64,000 nucleotides of DNA from Enterospora canceri (GCA_002087915.1 LWDP01000004.1:1-64000); one strand, 5' to 3'. Numbered from the stretch's first letter, positions 18,930 through 28,447 are shown. Notes: generated by a model from the sequence alone, not told the origin. Made by a program: numbers and translations.

Positions 18930-19427
18930 ATGATAAATTTTACTGAATTTATGCTGAATACATATGGCATAAACTATCACGATAGAGAGAGTAGTAGTAC
19001 AATTAGGATATTAAACGATGAAACAGTCCTAGTAATCAGCAACTACACCAGAATGGTGATACGTGTTGCATCAGGGAAAAAATTGAGTATTTTCTGCAAC
19101 AGGAAGATGGATGTTCTAATTGGAATTGTTCATAGCACATTCTACGGCATGAGATTCCAGTACAATATTGATATCATAATATTGGATGCCACTGATCAGT
19201 ATTCACACGTTGATGTCTACTTGGCTAAGGAAGTTACAGCAGCAATATCAGTCTTAATGAACTTGAACCTGACTACATCACTACGTGTCCAATACAATAA
19301 CAAAGTTGTAGATGGAGCAACACCATTGGAAGTATCTGACTTGAATAACTACCAGTACACGGTAGAGAAGAATGCACTACTGTACGTAGAATCATTCAAC
19401 TGGGATACTCAGCTACAATTGGAGTAG
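18930..19427 (+). CDS. Hypothetical protein, divergent partner of Tsr1
   Basis: This encodes 165 residues with the ATG immediately after CCC. The sequence is mostly beta-strand-like with alternating hydrophobic residues and no signal peptide or long membrane segment. NNKVVDGATPLEVSD near the C-terminus resembles a ubiquitin-like or OB-fold loop only loosely. It is not recognised. Since its start is fused to that of Tsr1, co-expression with a ribosome-biogenesis gene is plausible. Confidence 0.75.
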   Translation: MINFTEFMLNTYGINYHDRESSSTIRILNDETVLVISNYTRMVIRVASGKKLSIFCNRKMDVLIGIVHSTFYGMRFQYNIDIIILDATDQYSHVDVYLAKEVTAAISVLMNLNLTTSLRVQYNNKVVDGATPLEVSDLNNYQYTVEKNALLYVESFNWDTQLQLE

Positions 19428-19456
19428 TTTGTATGAAACGTGTTACATAATCAAAA

Positions 19457-20377
19457 ATGAACTTTATTGTGATGATGATGCTCGGATTGGGATTGGGGCT
19501 GATTGGAGCGTACTACTTCAGGATGGATGAGGAGTCACGTGATATTGATGTAAATAGGGATGTGTGTGAGTTAGTTAGGCAGAATGTGGAGAAGACTGAG
19601 AGTGGAAAGGAGATTTGGGAGGATGAGGAGTTCTACATTTTGGTGAAGAAGATCAACGACTACGTGAATGGGAGATACACCGGGAGAGGAGCACGTGATT
19701 TGGATGGGTTTTATAAACCAATGGATTTTCTAAAGAACAAGTATCATGATCAGAGGTATGCAGAATTGGTTAAGAAGCTATTTTGTAAGAGAGATTGTAA
19801 TAAAAGGGTGAAGAAGAGAAAGAAGAGGCATTACAGTAGTAGCAGTAGTAAAGAAGGGGATGAGTCAGATTATAGTGAAGTTCATGATAGGAAGAAGAGG
19901 CACAGTAAGGATGAACATGAGAAGAAAGAGAAACCTGATAAAAAAGAAGTGAAGGAGAAGAAAGAGACACACGTGACTGATAAGAAGTCTCATGAAAGCA
20001 CTAAAACCAATACTAGTGGAGTTCATAACAATACCGAAATTCATAACAATACTACAAGGCCTATTAATAGTAATAACACCACTAAACCAGTAGTAACACC
20101 ACATCCAATACAAATGGTACAAAATATAAAGCAACAAATTAGAACAAGACCAACCAAACCATTCAAGGATGAAACAAGTGATCAATATCACAAGTGGGCA
20201 ACCAAGTACCTGAGAGAAGATGGTGAAGAGAGTCATCAACACAGACACGTAACCAATTCAGATGGAGAACCGTGTTCCAACCTGATAATCAAATCACCCT
20301 ATGCAGATGAATCAGAAATATCCCAATTCATAGACCAATTTGAGAAGAAAATAGCACAGAAAATAAAAATTGACTGA
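19457..20377 (+). CDS. Signal-anchored Lys/Glu-rich protein, unknown
   Basis: Residues 3-20 (MMMLGLGLGLIGAYY) form a signal peptide or N-terminal anchor. A folded-looking stretch to about residue 110 ends in a Cys pair (CKRDC). A very basic/acidic low-complexity region follows (KKRKKRHYSSSSSK, KKEKPDKKEVKEKKE), then an Asn/Thr-rich part with several potential N-glycosylation sites. No CCC block is close to the ATG. It could be an ER-membrane or exported protein; no family is recognised. Confidence 0.75.
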   Translation: MNFIVMMMLGLGLGLIGAYYFRMDEESRDIDVNRDVCELVRQNVEKTESGKEIWEDEEFYILVKKINDYVNGRYTGRGARDLDGFYKPMDFLKNKYHDQRYAELVKKLFCKRDCNKRVKKRKKRHYSSSSSKEGDESDYSEVHDRKKRHSKDEHEKKEKPDKKEVKEKKETHVTDKKSHESTKTNTSGVHNNTEIHNNTTRPINSNNTTKPVVTPHPIQMVQNIKQQIRTRPTKPFKDETSDQYHKWATKYLREDGEESHQHRHVTNSDGEPCSNLIIKSPYADESEISQFIDQFEKKIAQKIKID

Positions 20378-20391
20378 AAACTTTTGACCCA

Positions 20392-21480
20392 ATGGCAGAA
20401 AAGAAGGAAAGTGAAAACGCAAACAACGTGATCAAAGCAAAACTAGGCGAAATCAATCTGGACAAATTGACACAGAAAAAGGTTGACTTGATTGAGAGAA
20501 ACTTGGATGAAATCACAGATGGAGACAGGCTGATACTGCGCAAAATAGTCCAACAAAGAGCACTGAAAATCTACTGGGGAACAGCTATCACCGGTAGACC
20601 GCATATTGCGTACTTTCTGCCCATTTTGAAACTACGAGACTTCCTTGAGGCCGGCTGTGAGGTGACTGTGATGTTTGCTGACATCCATGGGTTCCTGGAC
20701 AACCTCAAGGCACCCATTTCCAAGATTGAGTCACGATACACCTACTACAAGAAGCTTATTACGACTATGCTGGGAAGAAGCCTGAGAAATGGAACTGGTT
20801 TGGGTGGAATCAGGTTCATCAAGGGCTCTGACTTTGAGCTGACTCCAAAATACACGTTTGACGTGTACAGGATGGCATCGTATACGACAGAAAGAGACTG
20901 TAAGAGAGCAGGGGCCGATGTGGTGAAACAGAGCGAGAATGCCCTTCTTTCAAGCATGCTTTACCCAAATATGCAGGCACTGGATGAGGAGTACCTTGGG
21001 GTGGATGCCCAATTTGGTGGATCAGACCAGCGTAAGATATTTATGCATGCTAAGACATTTCTACCCAAATTGGGATACAAAAAGAGGATTCACCTGATGA
21101 ATCCGATGATGCCTGGGCTGAATTCAGAGAAGATGAGTTCATCTGACGAAATGAGCAAAATAGACATGCTGGATACGAAGCAGCAGATAAGTAAGAAGAT
21201 AGGAAAGTGCTTCTGTGAGGAAGGAAACACTGATACTGGTGTACTAACAATATTCGAATACATCTTGTTCAACTACTTTGGTAGTGTTAAGGTGAGTGGG
21301 GTAGAATACAGCACATTTGAGATGCTGAAGGATGAGTTTGGGAAGAAGGTGATTCATCCTGGTGACTTGAAGAGTGCCTGTTCGTACTACGTGAATGAGA
21401 TGGTGGCACCAGTGAGGGATGTGATGATGGAAGAGACTGAGATGATTGAAGCAGCGTATGGGAAGATAAGTAGGCAATAA
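20392..21480 (+). CDS. Tyrosyl-tRNA synthetase, cytosolic
   Basis: This is a class I synthetase with the HIGH element as GRPHIAYF (68-75) and KMSSS at 247-251. LDEEYLGVDAQFGGSDQRK is the tyrosine-binding signature of archaeal/eukaryotic TyrRS. The length of 362 residues corresponds to the catalytic and anticodon-binding core without the C-terminal EMAP-like domain. It charges tRNA-Tyr. The start is set by GACCCA immediately before the ATG, 14 bases after the preceding stop codon. Confidence 0.97.
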   Translation: MAEKKESENANNVIKAKLGEINLDKLTQKKVDLIERNLDEITDGDRLILRKIVQQRALKIYWGTAITGRPHIAYFLPILKLRDFLEAGCEVTVMFADIHGFLDNLKAPISKIESRYTYYKKLITTMLGRSLRNGTGLGGIRFIKGSDFELTPKYTFDVYRMASYTTERDCKRAGADVVKQSENALLSSMLYPNMQALDEEYLGVDAQFGGSDQRKIFMHAKTFLPKLGYKKRIHLMNPMMPGLNSEKMSSSDEMSKIDMLDTKQQISKKIGKCFCEEGNTDTGVLTIFEYILFNYFGSVKVSGVEYSTFEMLKDEFGKKVIHPGDLKSACSYYVNEMVAPVRDVMMEETEMIEAAYGKISRQ

Positions 21481-21531
21481 ATGCAATATTTATTAAGGTG
21501 AGTAGTGTAACAGTAAGTTATTTCACCCTGA

Positions 21532-21897
21532 ATGAAAGAGGAAGAACTGTACTTCAAAAGCATAGACCAGAGCAACTTTAGTAAAACGAACGTATTCCAA
21601 AAGAAAGAGACTGAAGAATGCGACTACAGGGAGCTGTACAGGGAGTTGAAGAAGGAAGTGGCTGAGAAGAACAGAATAATAGCCAGGTTGGAGATGGAGT
21701 TACATGAAAAGAAAGATGGGAAAAAAGAGGCAGGAAAATCAAGAAGAATAGCAAGGGCAATGGAAATAGTAAAAAGACTACAGTCACATTCTGAGTCAAC
21801 CAGAAGTCAGTCAGATGCTGTTACGGAACTAAAGAGCGAATTGGCTAAATATAAGAACATGATACAATTGTTGCTGAATAAAACAAACATGAAGTAG
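21532..21897 (+). CDS. Coiled-coil protein, unknown
   Basis: This encodes 121 residues, with CACCCTGA preceding the ATG. Residues 35-115 form a long amphipathic helix with heptad spacing (EKNRIIARLEMELHEKK), interrupted by a basic patch (KSRRIARAMEIVKR). It has no signal peptide. It sits between TyrRS and RIO1 on the same strand, with only 24 bases before the RIO1 start codon. No family is recognised. Confidence 0.72.
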   Translation: MKEEELYFKSIDQSNFSKTNVFQKKETEECDYRELYRELKKEVAEKNRIIARLEMELHEKKDGKKEAGKSRRIARAMEIVKRLQSHSESTRSQSDAVTELKSELAKYKNMIQLLLNKTNMK

Positions 21898-21921
21898 AAT
21901 TTGCAGAATTTACCCGAGAAA

Positions 21922-23115
21922 ATGAAGGACAAAAAGAGAAGTTGGGATCCATCGCAACACGCCACAACGAGGAAGGCGCTGGACCACGGGTCGATCAAAG
22001 TGATCAATTCGCTCGTGTTGCGTGGGAAGCTGGTTGGATTGACGAGTGAGATATCGACTGGGAAGGAGGCCGTGATATTCACTGGTGAATGCACTGGTGA
22101 CATTGTGACTAAGTTTGTGGGAGAAAGAGAGGGGCCATTTGAGACTGAAATGGTTCCATGTGTGATAAAGGTCTTTAAAATAAGCACAATGTGCTTCAAG
22201 GACAGGGACAAGTACATTCAGAACGAGAAGAGATTTGGATCATTCTGCAAATCAAATAGCAGGAAACTGATCAAAATGTGGGCTGAGAAGGAGACAAGGA
22301 ACCTGAGGAGACTCAACAATGCTGGCATTCTGAGTCCTAGGCCTCTCTACCTAAAGAAGAATGTGCTGATTATGGAAATGATATTGTACGATAGAGATGG
22401 AATCAGAATCAAATCGAATACTCCTACTGTAATTGAGAAGCAGCCAATTCCAACTGATAAACTGATCAATATTGGACCAAATAAGACGGCATTTGAGGTG
22501 GTGGCACCCACGTTGCAACAGTCTCGTGAGATCACGGCTGATGTCTATGATCAAACTATTTCAATGATGAATTCGATGTATAAGGATGCTGGATTAGTCC
22601 ATGCTGATTTTAGTGCATATAATATATTGATCAATAAGGTAGGAGAGCTGTTTGTGATAGACGTAGGACAAGCAGTGGATACGACCCATGAGAATGCGCA
22701 CTGCTTTCTGATAGCAGACATCACCAACATAAACGGCTTCTTTCGTAGCAGAGGCATCCAAGTCAGAGACGAGGCTGAAATATTCGAAGAAGTCACAGGG
22801 CTAAGGATTCCAAAATGCATCAGGGGAATACGATTGAACAAGAACAGTTTCATTCCAACTGGTCTCTCTGAGATAGCAAACTACGAAGACAGAGAGCTCT
22901 TCATGCGTGAGGGAGAGCAGAATGAGATTGAGACGGCTGATCTGAATCCAATCAGTCGCAATTTCAATCACAAATTGGGCAACTTGAAAATAGCAGCAAA
23001 ATCACTCGATTTGAAGAGGGAGCAACGAAGGGAGAACAAGAAGAAGGTGAAGGAGGAGAACAAGGAGCGGAGAATGAAGAGGGTGTTGAGGAAGGAGGAG
23101 CACAAGAAGAGTTGA
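21922..23115 (+). CDS. RIO1: RIO1 atypical protein kinase
   Basis: The 397-residue product shows the RIO fold: the SEISTGKEAVIF flexible nucleotide loop, IKVFK with the ATP-binding lysine, a catalytic loop LVHADFSAYNIL and a metal loop VIDVGQAVD. RIO1 acts late in 40S maturation and recycles assembly factors. The C-terminus is extremely Lys/Glu-rich, as usual. The start is taken at the ATG at 21922, after TTACCCGAGAAA. Its stop codon abuts the stop codon of the convergent CAP-Gly gene with no spacer. Confidence 0.92.
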   Translation: MKDKKRSWDPSQHATTRKALDHGSIKVINSLVLRGKLVGLTSEISTGKEAVIFTGECTGDIVTKFVGEREGPFETEMVPCVIKVFKISTMCFKDRDKYIQNEKRFGSFCKSNSRKLIKMWAEKETRNLRRLNNAGILSPRPLYLKKNVLIMEMILYDRDGIRIKSNTPTVIEKQPIPTDKLINIGPNKTAFEVVAPTLQQSREITADVYDQTISMMNSMYKDAGLVHADFSAYNILINKVGELFVIDVGQAVDTTHENAHCFLIADITNINGFFRSRGIQVRDEAEIFEEVTGLRIPKCIRGIRLNKNSFIPTGLSEIANYEDRELFMREGEQNEIETADLNPISRNFNHKLGNLKIAAKSLDLKREQRRENKKKVKEENKERRMKRVLRKEEHKKS

Positions 23116-23697
23116 TCACACTTTAATCCCATACTCAGCCATCACCCTGACGTATTCATCATACTTGTTATTGAGTTCATCAGTGTTGTCTATCATGTAA
23201 CTGGTGTAGATTGATTCAATCAAATTGATGATATGGGCGTGATTAGTATGAATTAGTAAATTGCTACGTGCACTAACACTCTTACTATTATCATTATCAT
23301 TATTATTCTTATCTTCTGTCACACCCTTATAATTACTGTATTTGTTAATGATTTCTTCTGTGCTAAGCATTGTTGAGTCAATTTTGCTTAGATCAATTCT
23401 ACTCCTATTGTTTCGTATATTGAACACATTCTCATCCCTGCTTGTCTCTGATTTGCTCCTTCCTTCTCTCTCTTCGATGCATTCTTCTATCTTATTCTCC
23501 TTCACAAAGAGGCCTCTTTTGTTCCTGCACTCAAAGTATCTTATTCCACCGTATGTTCCGTCATTCTTTCCAATTGGCTCATCCAGCTCAACTCCAACCC
23601 ATCGGCCACTCTTTCCTTCTATTTCACCAATGTACTTGATTATTCCGTAGTATTTGCTGTTTATCACGACTGAGTCACCTGTTGAAATGTGCACCAT
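23116..23697 (-). CDS. CAP-Gly domain protein
   Basis: Residues 1-70 form a CAP-Gly domain with GKNDG at 43-47, in the context GRWVGVELDEPIGKNDG. This module binds the EEY/F tail of alpha-tubulin and EB1. The remainder is polar (NNNDNDNSKS) and ends with a helical segment (HAHIINLIESIYTSYMI). Candidates are a p150-dynactin-like or tubulin-cofactor-like protein, but length (193) and lack of other domains do not decide. The start at 23697 follows TCCCCA. Confidence 0.85.
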   Translation of the reverse strand: MVHISTGDSVVINSKYYGIIKYIGEIEGKSGRWVGVELDEPIGKNDGTYGGIRYFECRNKRGLFVKENKIEECIEEREGRSKSETSRDENVFNIRNNRSRIDLSKIDSTMLSTEEIINKYSNYKGVTEDKNNNDNDNSKSVSARSNLLIHTNHAHIINLIESIYTSYMIDNTDELNNKYDEYVRVMAEYGIKV

Positions 23698-23745
23698 TGG
23701 GGAGTACAAACAAAATTATTCAGAACAAACAAAATAGATAAATTG

Positions 23746-23868
23746 ATGCACATGAGTGATAGTGGATTCATTACGTATTGGCAGGTAGTGATGAGTATTA
23801 TATTCGTAGTATTTACATTGAACATAATACTAGTATTGGAGAGGAATGCAGTATTGTACGTGGTATAA
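23746..23868 (+). CDS. Possible 40-residue single-pass membrane micropeptide
   Basis: A short frame from ATG 23746 to TAA 23868 encodes 40 residues, with a hydrophilic start (MHMSDSGF) and a strong hydrophobic segment (QVVMSIIFVVFTLNIILVL). The architecture resembles tiny subunits such as Ost4, but the sequence match is not convincing. No CCC block precedes it. It fills an otherwise empty 230-base gap and may be a chance frame. Confidence 0.35.
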   Translation: MHMSDSGFITYWQVVMSIIFVVFTLNIILVLERNAVLYVV

Positions 23869-23931
23869 CACGATAAAATGCAAAACAGTGTATCAGAAAG
23901 AGTTAAACAAAAATTAATGGGATTATGAGAC

Positions 23932-24228
23932 ATGCCTGAAGACACAGAGAACAATACGGAACAAAACAAGAAGAAGACGACCAGAATGCTATTTGTGCTA
24001 CTGATCATTGTGGTGGCAGCGAGTATACTAGTGCTAATTGGATACGGGGTGAAAAGTAAGATGAGTTTAAAGGGTAATTCAAGTCAAATTAAGTCACCTG
24101 TGAATTTGGAGAAGTTCAAGAGACACGATGGGGATGGAACCAATCTTGATACACACAACACAGAGGACTATAAGAACATGATAAACAGGAATTATGACGA
24201 GAACAAGACCAGTATGATATTCAAATAG
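23932..24228 (+). CDS. Small single-pass membrane protein, unknown
   Basis: This encodes 98 residues: an acidic/basic N-terminal 18 residues, a transmembrane helix at about 19-42 (LFVLLIIVVAASILVLIGYG), then a hydrophilic tail rich in Asn, Asp and Lys. The distribution fits a type II or tail-exposed membrane protein. The start context has no clear CCC. It precedes the POT1-like gene on the same strand. No family is recognised. Confidence 0.62.
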   Translation: MPEDTENNTEQNKKKTTRMLFVLLIIVVAASILVLIGYGVKSKMSLKGNSSQIKSPVNLEKFKRHDGDGTNLDTHNTEDYKNMINRNYDENKTSMIFK

Positions 24229-24274
24229 GAGTAATACATAAATAGTAACTGATGAATATTCTTCATTTTAACCC

Positions 24275-25408
24275 ATGTATGAAGTACTAATAAAAAGACT
24301 AAGAATAGTGGGAGAGAGTGAGAGTGAGTACAGGATGATTGACGTATTGGAGGATACACAGTACAACTTCGAGCGATTTGCAACAGACCTGAATAGATCA
24401 AGGAACTATCTGGTTGAATTTAGGTATAGTGGAGATGGAATGGTAAAGAAGGATGATGTGATAAACTATGGGGAGGATAGGTATGTGTGGATTGATAGTT
24501 TGCATTATAACAGTTATTCAACGGTATTAGCAGTGGTAAAGGGTGTATTACCACCAATCAGAAGCAGGGGGACTGATCATGTTCTGACATTGGAGCTGTT
24601 TGATACGACTCAAATGGTGAAATTGAAGGTGTTTCATGCTGAGATGGAATTTAGGCAGTTTTACGTTGATAAAATATACCAATTTAAGAATATTAAGCTG
24701 AATGATAAGGCAGATGGGGCAATAATAAGTCGGATAGGAGACATAACAGAATTCACAAATAGTGGGGATATGAAATACAGGTATTTAGCAAGTGAATACC
24801 AATTGGGGCTATTTGACAGTAACGAATTGGCCGATTTGACTGGAATAGTGTGTTACGTGGAGAATGGGGCTGGGCATAGTATGGTGCATTTATCAGGTGA
24901 AACAGCAAAGTATACGATTAAAATGAGTAGGCAGAATACAATTAGGAAGTTGGAGAGATACAGAATAACCAACTTGAGGCATTTGAGAATGAATGAGTAT
25001 GAAAGTAGCAAGAATACAGAGGTGATCAAGGAGGCAGGAAGAAAGAAGGAGGAGAAAGAAAACAGTGGGAAAATGTTCAGAAAGACTGAGGAGGTTGTGA
25101 CTGGTGAAATGGAAAATGAGAAGGGAGATGAGATTCGGTGTTACAGGGTGAAATTGGTTGATTTTGAGGCACGTAATGAAAATAGGGCAATAAAATATTA
25201 TGGTACGGTTTTATTGCAGGATGGAAGCAAGCATATGGTGGTAGTACGAAATGAGTATAGGATGAAATTGGAAGAGTATAATTTCATAAATGGAAGCAGA
25301 GGGATGGTTGATTCATCAGAATACATCACTGTGACACTTTCAGGAGAAATGGATGAAATAACAGGAATATTGGTCAATAACGAAATGATACGAAGGAAGA
25401 TACACTAA
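24275..25408 (+). CDS. POT1-like single-strand telomere-binding protein (OB fold)
   Basis: Residues about 75-165 (TVLAVVKGVLPPIRSRGTDH, LTLELFDTTQMVKLKVF, YQFKNIKLN) match the first OB fold of POT1/Cdc13-type telomere proteins, including the GTDx motif that contacts the G-rich strand. POT1 caps the 3' telomeric overhang. The rest (377 residues in all) contains a Lys/Glu-rich linker and a second beta-rich region. The start follows AACCC directly. The assignment rests on the OB motif alone. Confidence 0.68.
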   Translation: MYEVLIKRLRIVGESESEYRMIDVLEDTQYNFERFATDLNRSRNYLVEFRYSGDGMVKKDDVINYGEDRYVWIDSLHYNSYSTVLAVVKGVLPPIRSRGTDHVLTLELFDTTQMVKLKVFHAEMEFRQFYVDKIYQFKNIKLNDKADGAIISRIGDITEFTNSGDMKYRYLASEYQLGLFDSNELADLTGIVCYVENGAGHSMVHLSGETAKYTIKMSRQNTIRKLERYRITNLRHLRMNEYESSKNTEVIKEAGRKKEEKENSGKMFRKTEEVVTGEMENEKGDEIRCYRVKLVDFEARNENRAIKYYGTVLLQDGSKHMVVVRNEYRMKLEEYNFINGSRGMVDSSEYITVTLSGEMDEITGILVNNEMIRRKIH

Positions 25409-25531
25409 AAGGACCACATATGGAATAAACACGTATTCAGCACCCAATAGCCTATTTTTAGCATATATTTTGATAATGATCGTAAATCATGATTAGAAAT
25501 CATAAATTAAAAGATGCCATATCATCCCTTT

Positions 25532-26878
25532 ATGAAAGAGGGGCGTAGAAAATTATCTGTTACAGAACAATTGATCATATTATGCATCACATTGCTAGTC
25601 ATAGCATCAATTGGTATAGCTGTGATTCTAATGGTTAAGAAACACAAAGCAAAAAAGCACGCTATCAAACCAGCTGAATACAGAAAAACACATGGTGATT
25701 CATCACCTAACGCATCTGACTCAGGATCCAACCCAACTCAGTCTACACCTGAAACAGTTGTTGAATTGGAGGTAAAGGCTTCAGAAGTTGACAGATTCAT
25801 ATTTCCTAAGAAGTTCCTGGGTGATCAGAAGAGTCTATTGAAAGCGAGTGTAGTTAGTGACTTGCTTGAAAGTGAACAATTAACTGATTCATACAATATC
25901 ATGATTGAGTACGTTAATGATACTGGATTTGATTTGACCTTAAAAAGTAAGTCTGAAAGCACTGTAGATGCACCACCAGGCTTTTACACCATTGATAGTT
26001 GGAATGCGTACTACGTACAGGGTTTGCTCAAAGTAAATATCCAAATGGCTACAAGAATCCATACTGATATCGTAGACAAATCATTGATGAGTATTGTTGA
26101 TAGAATCATGGAATTGAAACACCCAAATATTGTGGAATTGGTGGATGAACACAAGAATGTAGAGGTAGAATACACATACGGTGATAACACAGTCTATAAG
26201 GATGAGTTTGTGATAGTGATTCCAGCGGGACTGAAAATTGATCTGAAATCGAAATCATATAAGAAACTGGATTTGGAACACGATGGTGTTGTTGATTATC
26301 CAAAAGTGGAGAGACTGTTGAGAACGTACATTAGTGACATTCTGAAGGGATTGAAAGCAGTGCATAAGAAGAAGATTGCACTATTGAGTCTAAGAAACGA
26401 TGATATCGGAGGATACAAGGAGAATGAAACGATAACATTCGTAATCAGGGACCTAACACATGCAATCAATATGGAATACACCAAAAAGGGTATTCATAGT
26501 GATTTAGACACAAGTGACCTGAAATATGCTCCTAAGGCGGAGAGACAAGCTGGAATAGTTGGATACTTTACGGATGTGTTTATGGTGGGAATGATGTTGG
26601 CTGAATTGGGAGTAATGGAAAATAGTAAGCAGTGTTTTGAGAAGTATCCAAAGAAGAGTTCTAATGTCTCTGACCATGATGACTTCTACAAGCAGTACAA
26701 ATACAATACGATGTTTTCGTATGCGATCAGGGACTTTGTATCTCTCTGTTTGATGGATGACTACAAAAAGAGGCCAAGTTTGAAGAACCTCATGCAACAC
26801 CAATTCTTACGAGGAGGAAAGTTGAAACTAACCACAAAGAGACAGGATGAGTTGAATGGATTTGTTGGTGGTAAATAA
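25532..26878 (+). CDS. Membrane-anchored pseudokinase
   Basis: From the ATG at 25532 (after CCCTTT; another ATG lies six codons upstream) the protein has 448 residues. An N-terminal anchor lies at about 14-36, then a Ser/Pro/Thr linker, then a kinase fold. Recognisable parts are HPNIV at 197-201, a catalytic-loop position reading ALLSLRNDD at 283-291 instead of HRDLKxxN, a metal-loop position reading RDLTHA at 306-311 instead of DFG, the helix-F aspartate at 348 (TDVFMVGMMLAEL), and KKRPS with its arginine at 414. The catalytic and metal-binding residues are missing, so catalysis is unlikely. The fold side (lumen or cytosol) is undecided. Confidence 0.8.
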   Translation: MKEGRRKLSVTEQLIILCITLLVIASIGIAVILMVKKHKAKKHAIKPAEYRKTHGDSSPNASDSGSNPTQSTPETVVELEVKASEVDRFIFPKKFLGDQKSLLKASVVSDLLESEQLTDSYNIMIEYVNDTGFDLTLKSKSESTVDAPPGFYTIDSWNAYYVQGLLKVNIQMATRIHTDIVDKSLMSIVDRIMELKHPNIVELVDEHKNVEVEYTYGDNTVYKDEFVIVIPAGLKIDLKSKSYKKLDLEHDGVVDYPKVERLLRTYISDILKGLKAVHKKKIALLSLRNDDIGGYKENETITFVIRDLTHAINMEYTKKGIHSDLDTSDLKYAPKAERQAGIVGYFTDVFMVGMMLAELGVMENSKQCFEKYPKKSSNVSDHDDFYKQYKYNTMFSYAIRDFVSLCLMDDYKKRPSLKNLMQHQFLRGGKLKLTTKRQDELNGFVGGK

Positions 26879-26992
26879 ACCAAGATGGAAGAATATTGAT
26901 ATATTAAATGGGATCATGTACATTTTATAGTATTTTTGATAACTGATAGTGTCACCGTAACCTATAAAATAGGCAAATTATTACCCCTGTTT

Positions 26993-27535
26993 ATGACAAA
27001 TATAAACAGCTTCAACTGCCCATTGAAGGGATACAAAGCAATCAAAATAGCATATGGAACACAGGCTACGCTCAATCCAAACGAGGAAGAGCGTGCAAGC
27101 GGATTGACTCACGCATGGAAGATATACGTAAAGGCCCCACCAGGATTCATAAAAATAACCACATATAAGTTACATGAGTCATTTCTGAACAATAACGTTG
27201 TTGTGAATGCAACTGAAAGCAATCCGAACTTCGAACTGCACCAGAAAGGATGGGGTGAGTTCACAATCCAAATAAAAATAGCTCTCTTCAATAATGACAG
27301 AATCCACTTCAGCCACTACCTAAAGCTACACGAGAACAAGAAGTTGATGATAAACGATACGCCAACGAAGGTGGTGACGAGTGAGAAGAAGGATACGCTC
27401 TTTTTCAAGGGGAAGTTTTCAGGTAAAATAGATCCCAAAACGTACGAATGCAAATTCACTAATGAAAACGATGAGTACAAGAAAATAGACAAATGCATCG
27501 ACTACGTACTGGATGAGATTGAGAAGATGGCGTAA
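26993..27535 (+). CDS. YAF9: YEATS-domain protein (Yaf9/GAS41-like)
   Basis: The YEATS signature is clear: LTHAWKIYVKAPPG, then ITTYKLHESF, then HQKGWGEFTIQIKIALFNN. YEATS domains read acylated histone lysines; Yaf9 is shared by the SWR1 and NuA4 complexes. The 180-residue product ends with a short helix, as in Yaf9. The start at 26993 follows TTACCCCTGTTT. The neighbours PCNA and the POT1-like gene also concern chromatin and chromosomes, but this may be chance. Confidence 0.83.
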   Translation: MTNINSFNCPLKGYKAIKIAYGTQATLNPNEEERASGLTHAWKIYVKAPPGFIKITTYKLHESFLNNNVVVNATESNPNFELHQKGWGEFTIQIKIALFNNDRIHFSHYLKLHENKKLMINDTPTKVVTSEKKDTLFFKGKFSGKIDPKTYECKFTNENDEYKKIDKCIDYVLDEIEKMA

Positions 27536-27583
27536 TTTCGTAATAGTTGAATTTGCCTATATTTTTGCTATTTTTCATCCCTT

Positions 27584-28447
27584 ATGCTTGAAATTGGAAT
27601 AAGCTTCTCAAAGAAGAACACGGTGGAATCTTCGTATACGATGAATGTTCTGAAACAGACGTTCTCAGCACTGGAAGACCTGGTTGAGAATGCCGTGATC
27701 AAGATATCGCACGATGGAATAAGCGCACAGGTCATCGACTCGATGCACGTCTGTCTGTGTGACGTACGCTTATCAAGTGAGCTATTTACGCATTTTAGGT
27801 GTGACACGGATGTGCTGCTGACTGTGCCACTAAAGAGCTTCAATCTCCTCTTTAAGAACATGACAGTGGCTAAGGATGGAGACAGCCTGATGATAAGCGC
27901 AGTAGAAGTGTTTAGGAAGAAGAAAAAGGACGAAAATACTCAGACACAAAATGACTCTCAGAATAAGGCAACGAGACTGGCACGTGCTAATTCATTAACT
28001 CTGACTAATACGACTGAATCTGCCTTTCTGAAGACGTCAATTGCCCTTCTTGATTCAGAGGCACCTGAGTTTATGCTTCCTGATACAAATTTCCAAAATG
28101 AAATTGAGATTTCAGCTGAATCTTTCAGGCAAATGAAGAACTTGGGTGGGCTATTTGGAAATAAGGTCGTATTCAAAGTTCAAAAGGACGAATTTGTGGT
28201 GATGCAGAAGGGAGAGGGGACTGAGTCGTGTTTGATACTGAAGAACAACGAGAATAAGAGCATCGTAGTGAACAGTACGATGCCAACCCAGCTTGAAATA
28301 AACAAGCAGTATTTGGATACGGTACAGAAGATTCTGGGTCTCTGTGACAAGATGAGGGTGAGCATGTCCCCTGAGACGCCAATTCTGTTCGAAATGGGCC
28401 TGAATGAATACGGATACATCCACTTCTTCATTGCCCCACAGGCATAA
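27584..28447 (+). CDS. POL30: PCNA, DNA polymerase sliding clamp
   Basis: This is a homotrimeric clamp subunit of 287 residues, against about 258 usual. Matches include the N-terminal SALEDLVENAVIKISHDGISAQVIDSMHV region (in two blades), VPLKSFNLLFKNM and the C-terminal FFIAPQA. The extra length is mainly an insertion at about 108-140 (KKKKDENTQTQNDSQNK and following), a charged Asn/Gln-rich loop near the interdomain region. The start follows CATCCCTT. It coordinates polymerase delta, ligase and repair factors. Confidence 0.93.
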   Translation: MLEIGISFSKKNTVESSYTMNVLKQTFSALEDLVENAVIKISHDGISAQVIDSMHVCLCDVRLSSELFTHFRCDTDVLLTVPLKSFNLLFKNMTVAKDGDSLMISAVEVFRKKKKDENTQTQNDSQNKATRLARANSLTLTNTTESAFLKTSIALLDSEAPEFMLPDTNFQNEIEISAESFRQMKNLGGLFGNKVVFKVQKDEFVVMQKGEGTESCLILKNNENKSIVVNSTMPTQLEINKQYLDTVQKILGLCDKMRVSMSPETPILFEMGLNEYGYIHFFIAPQA

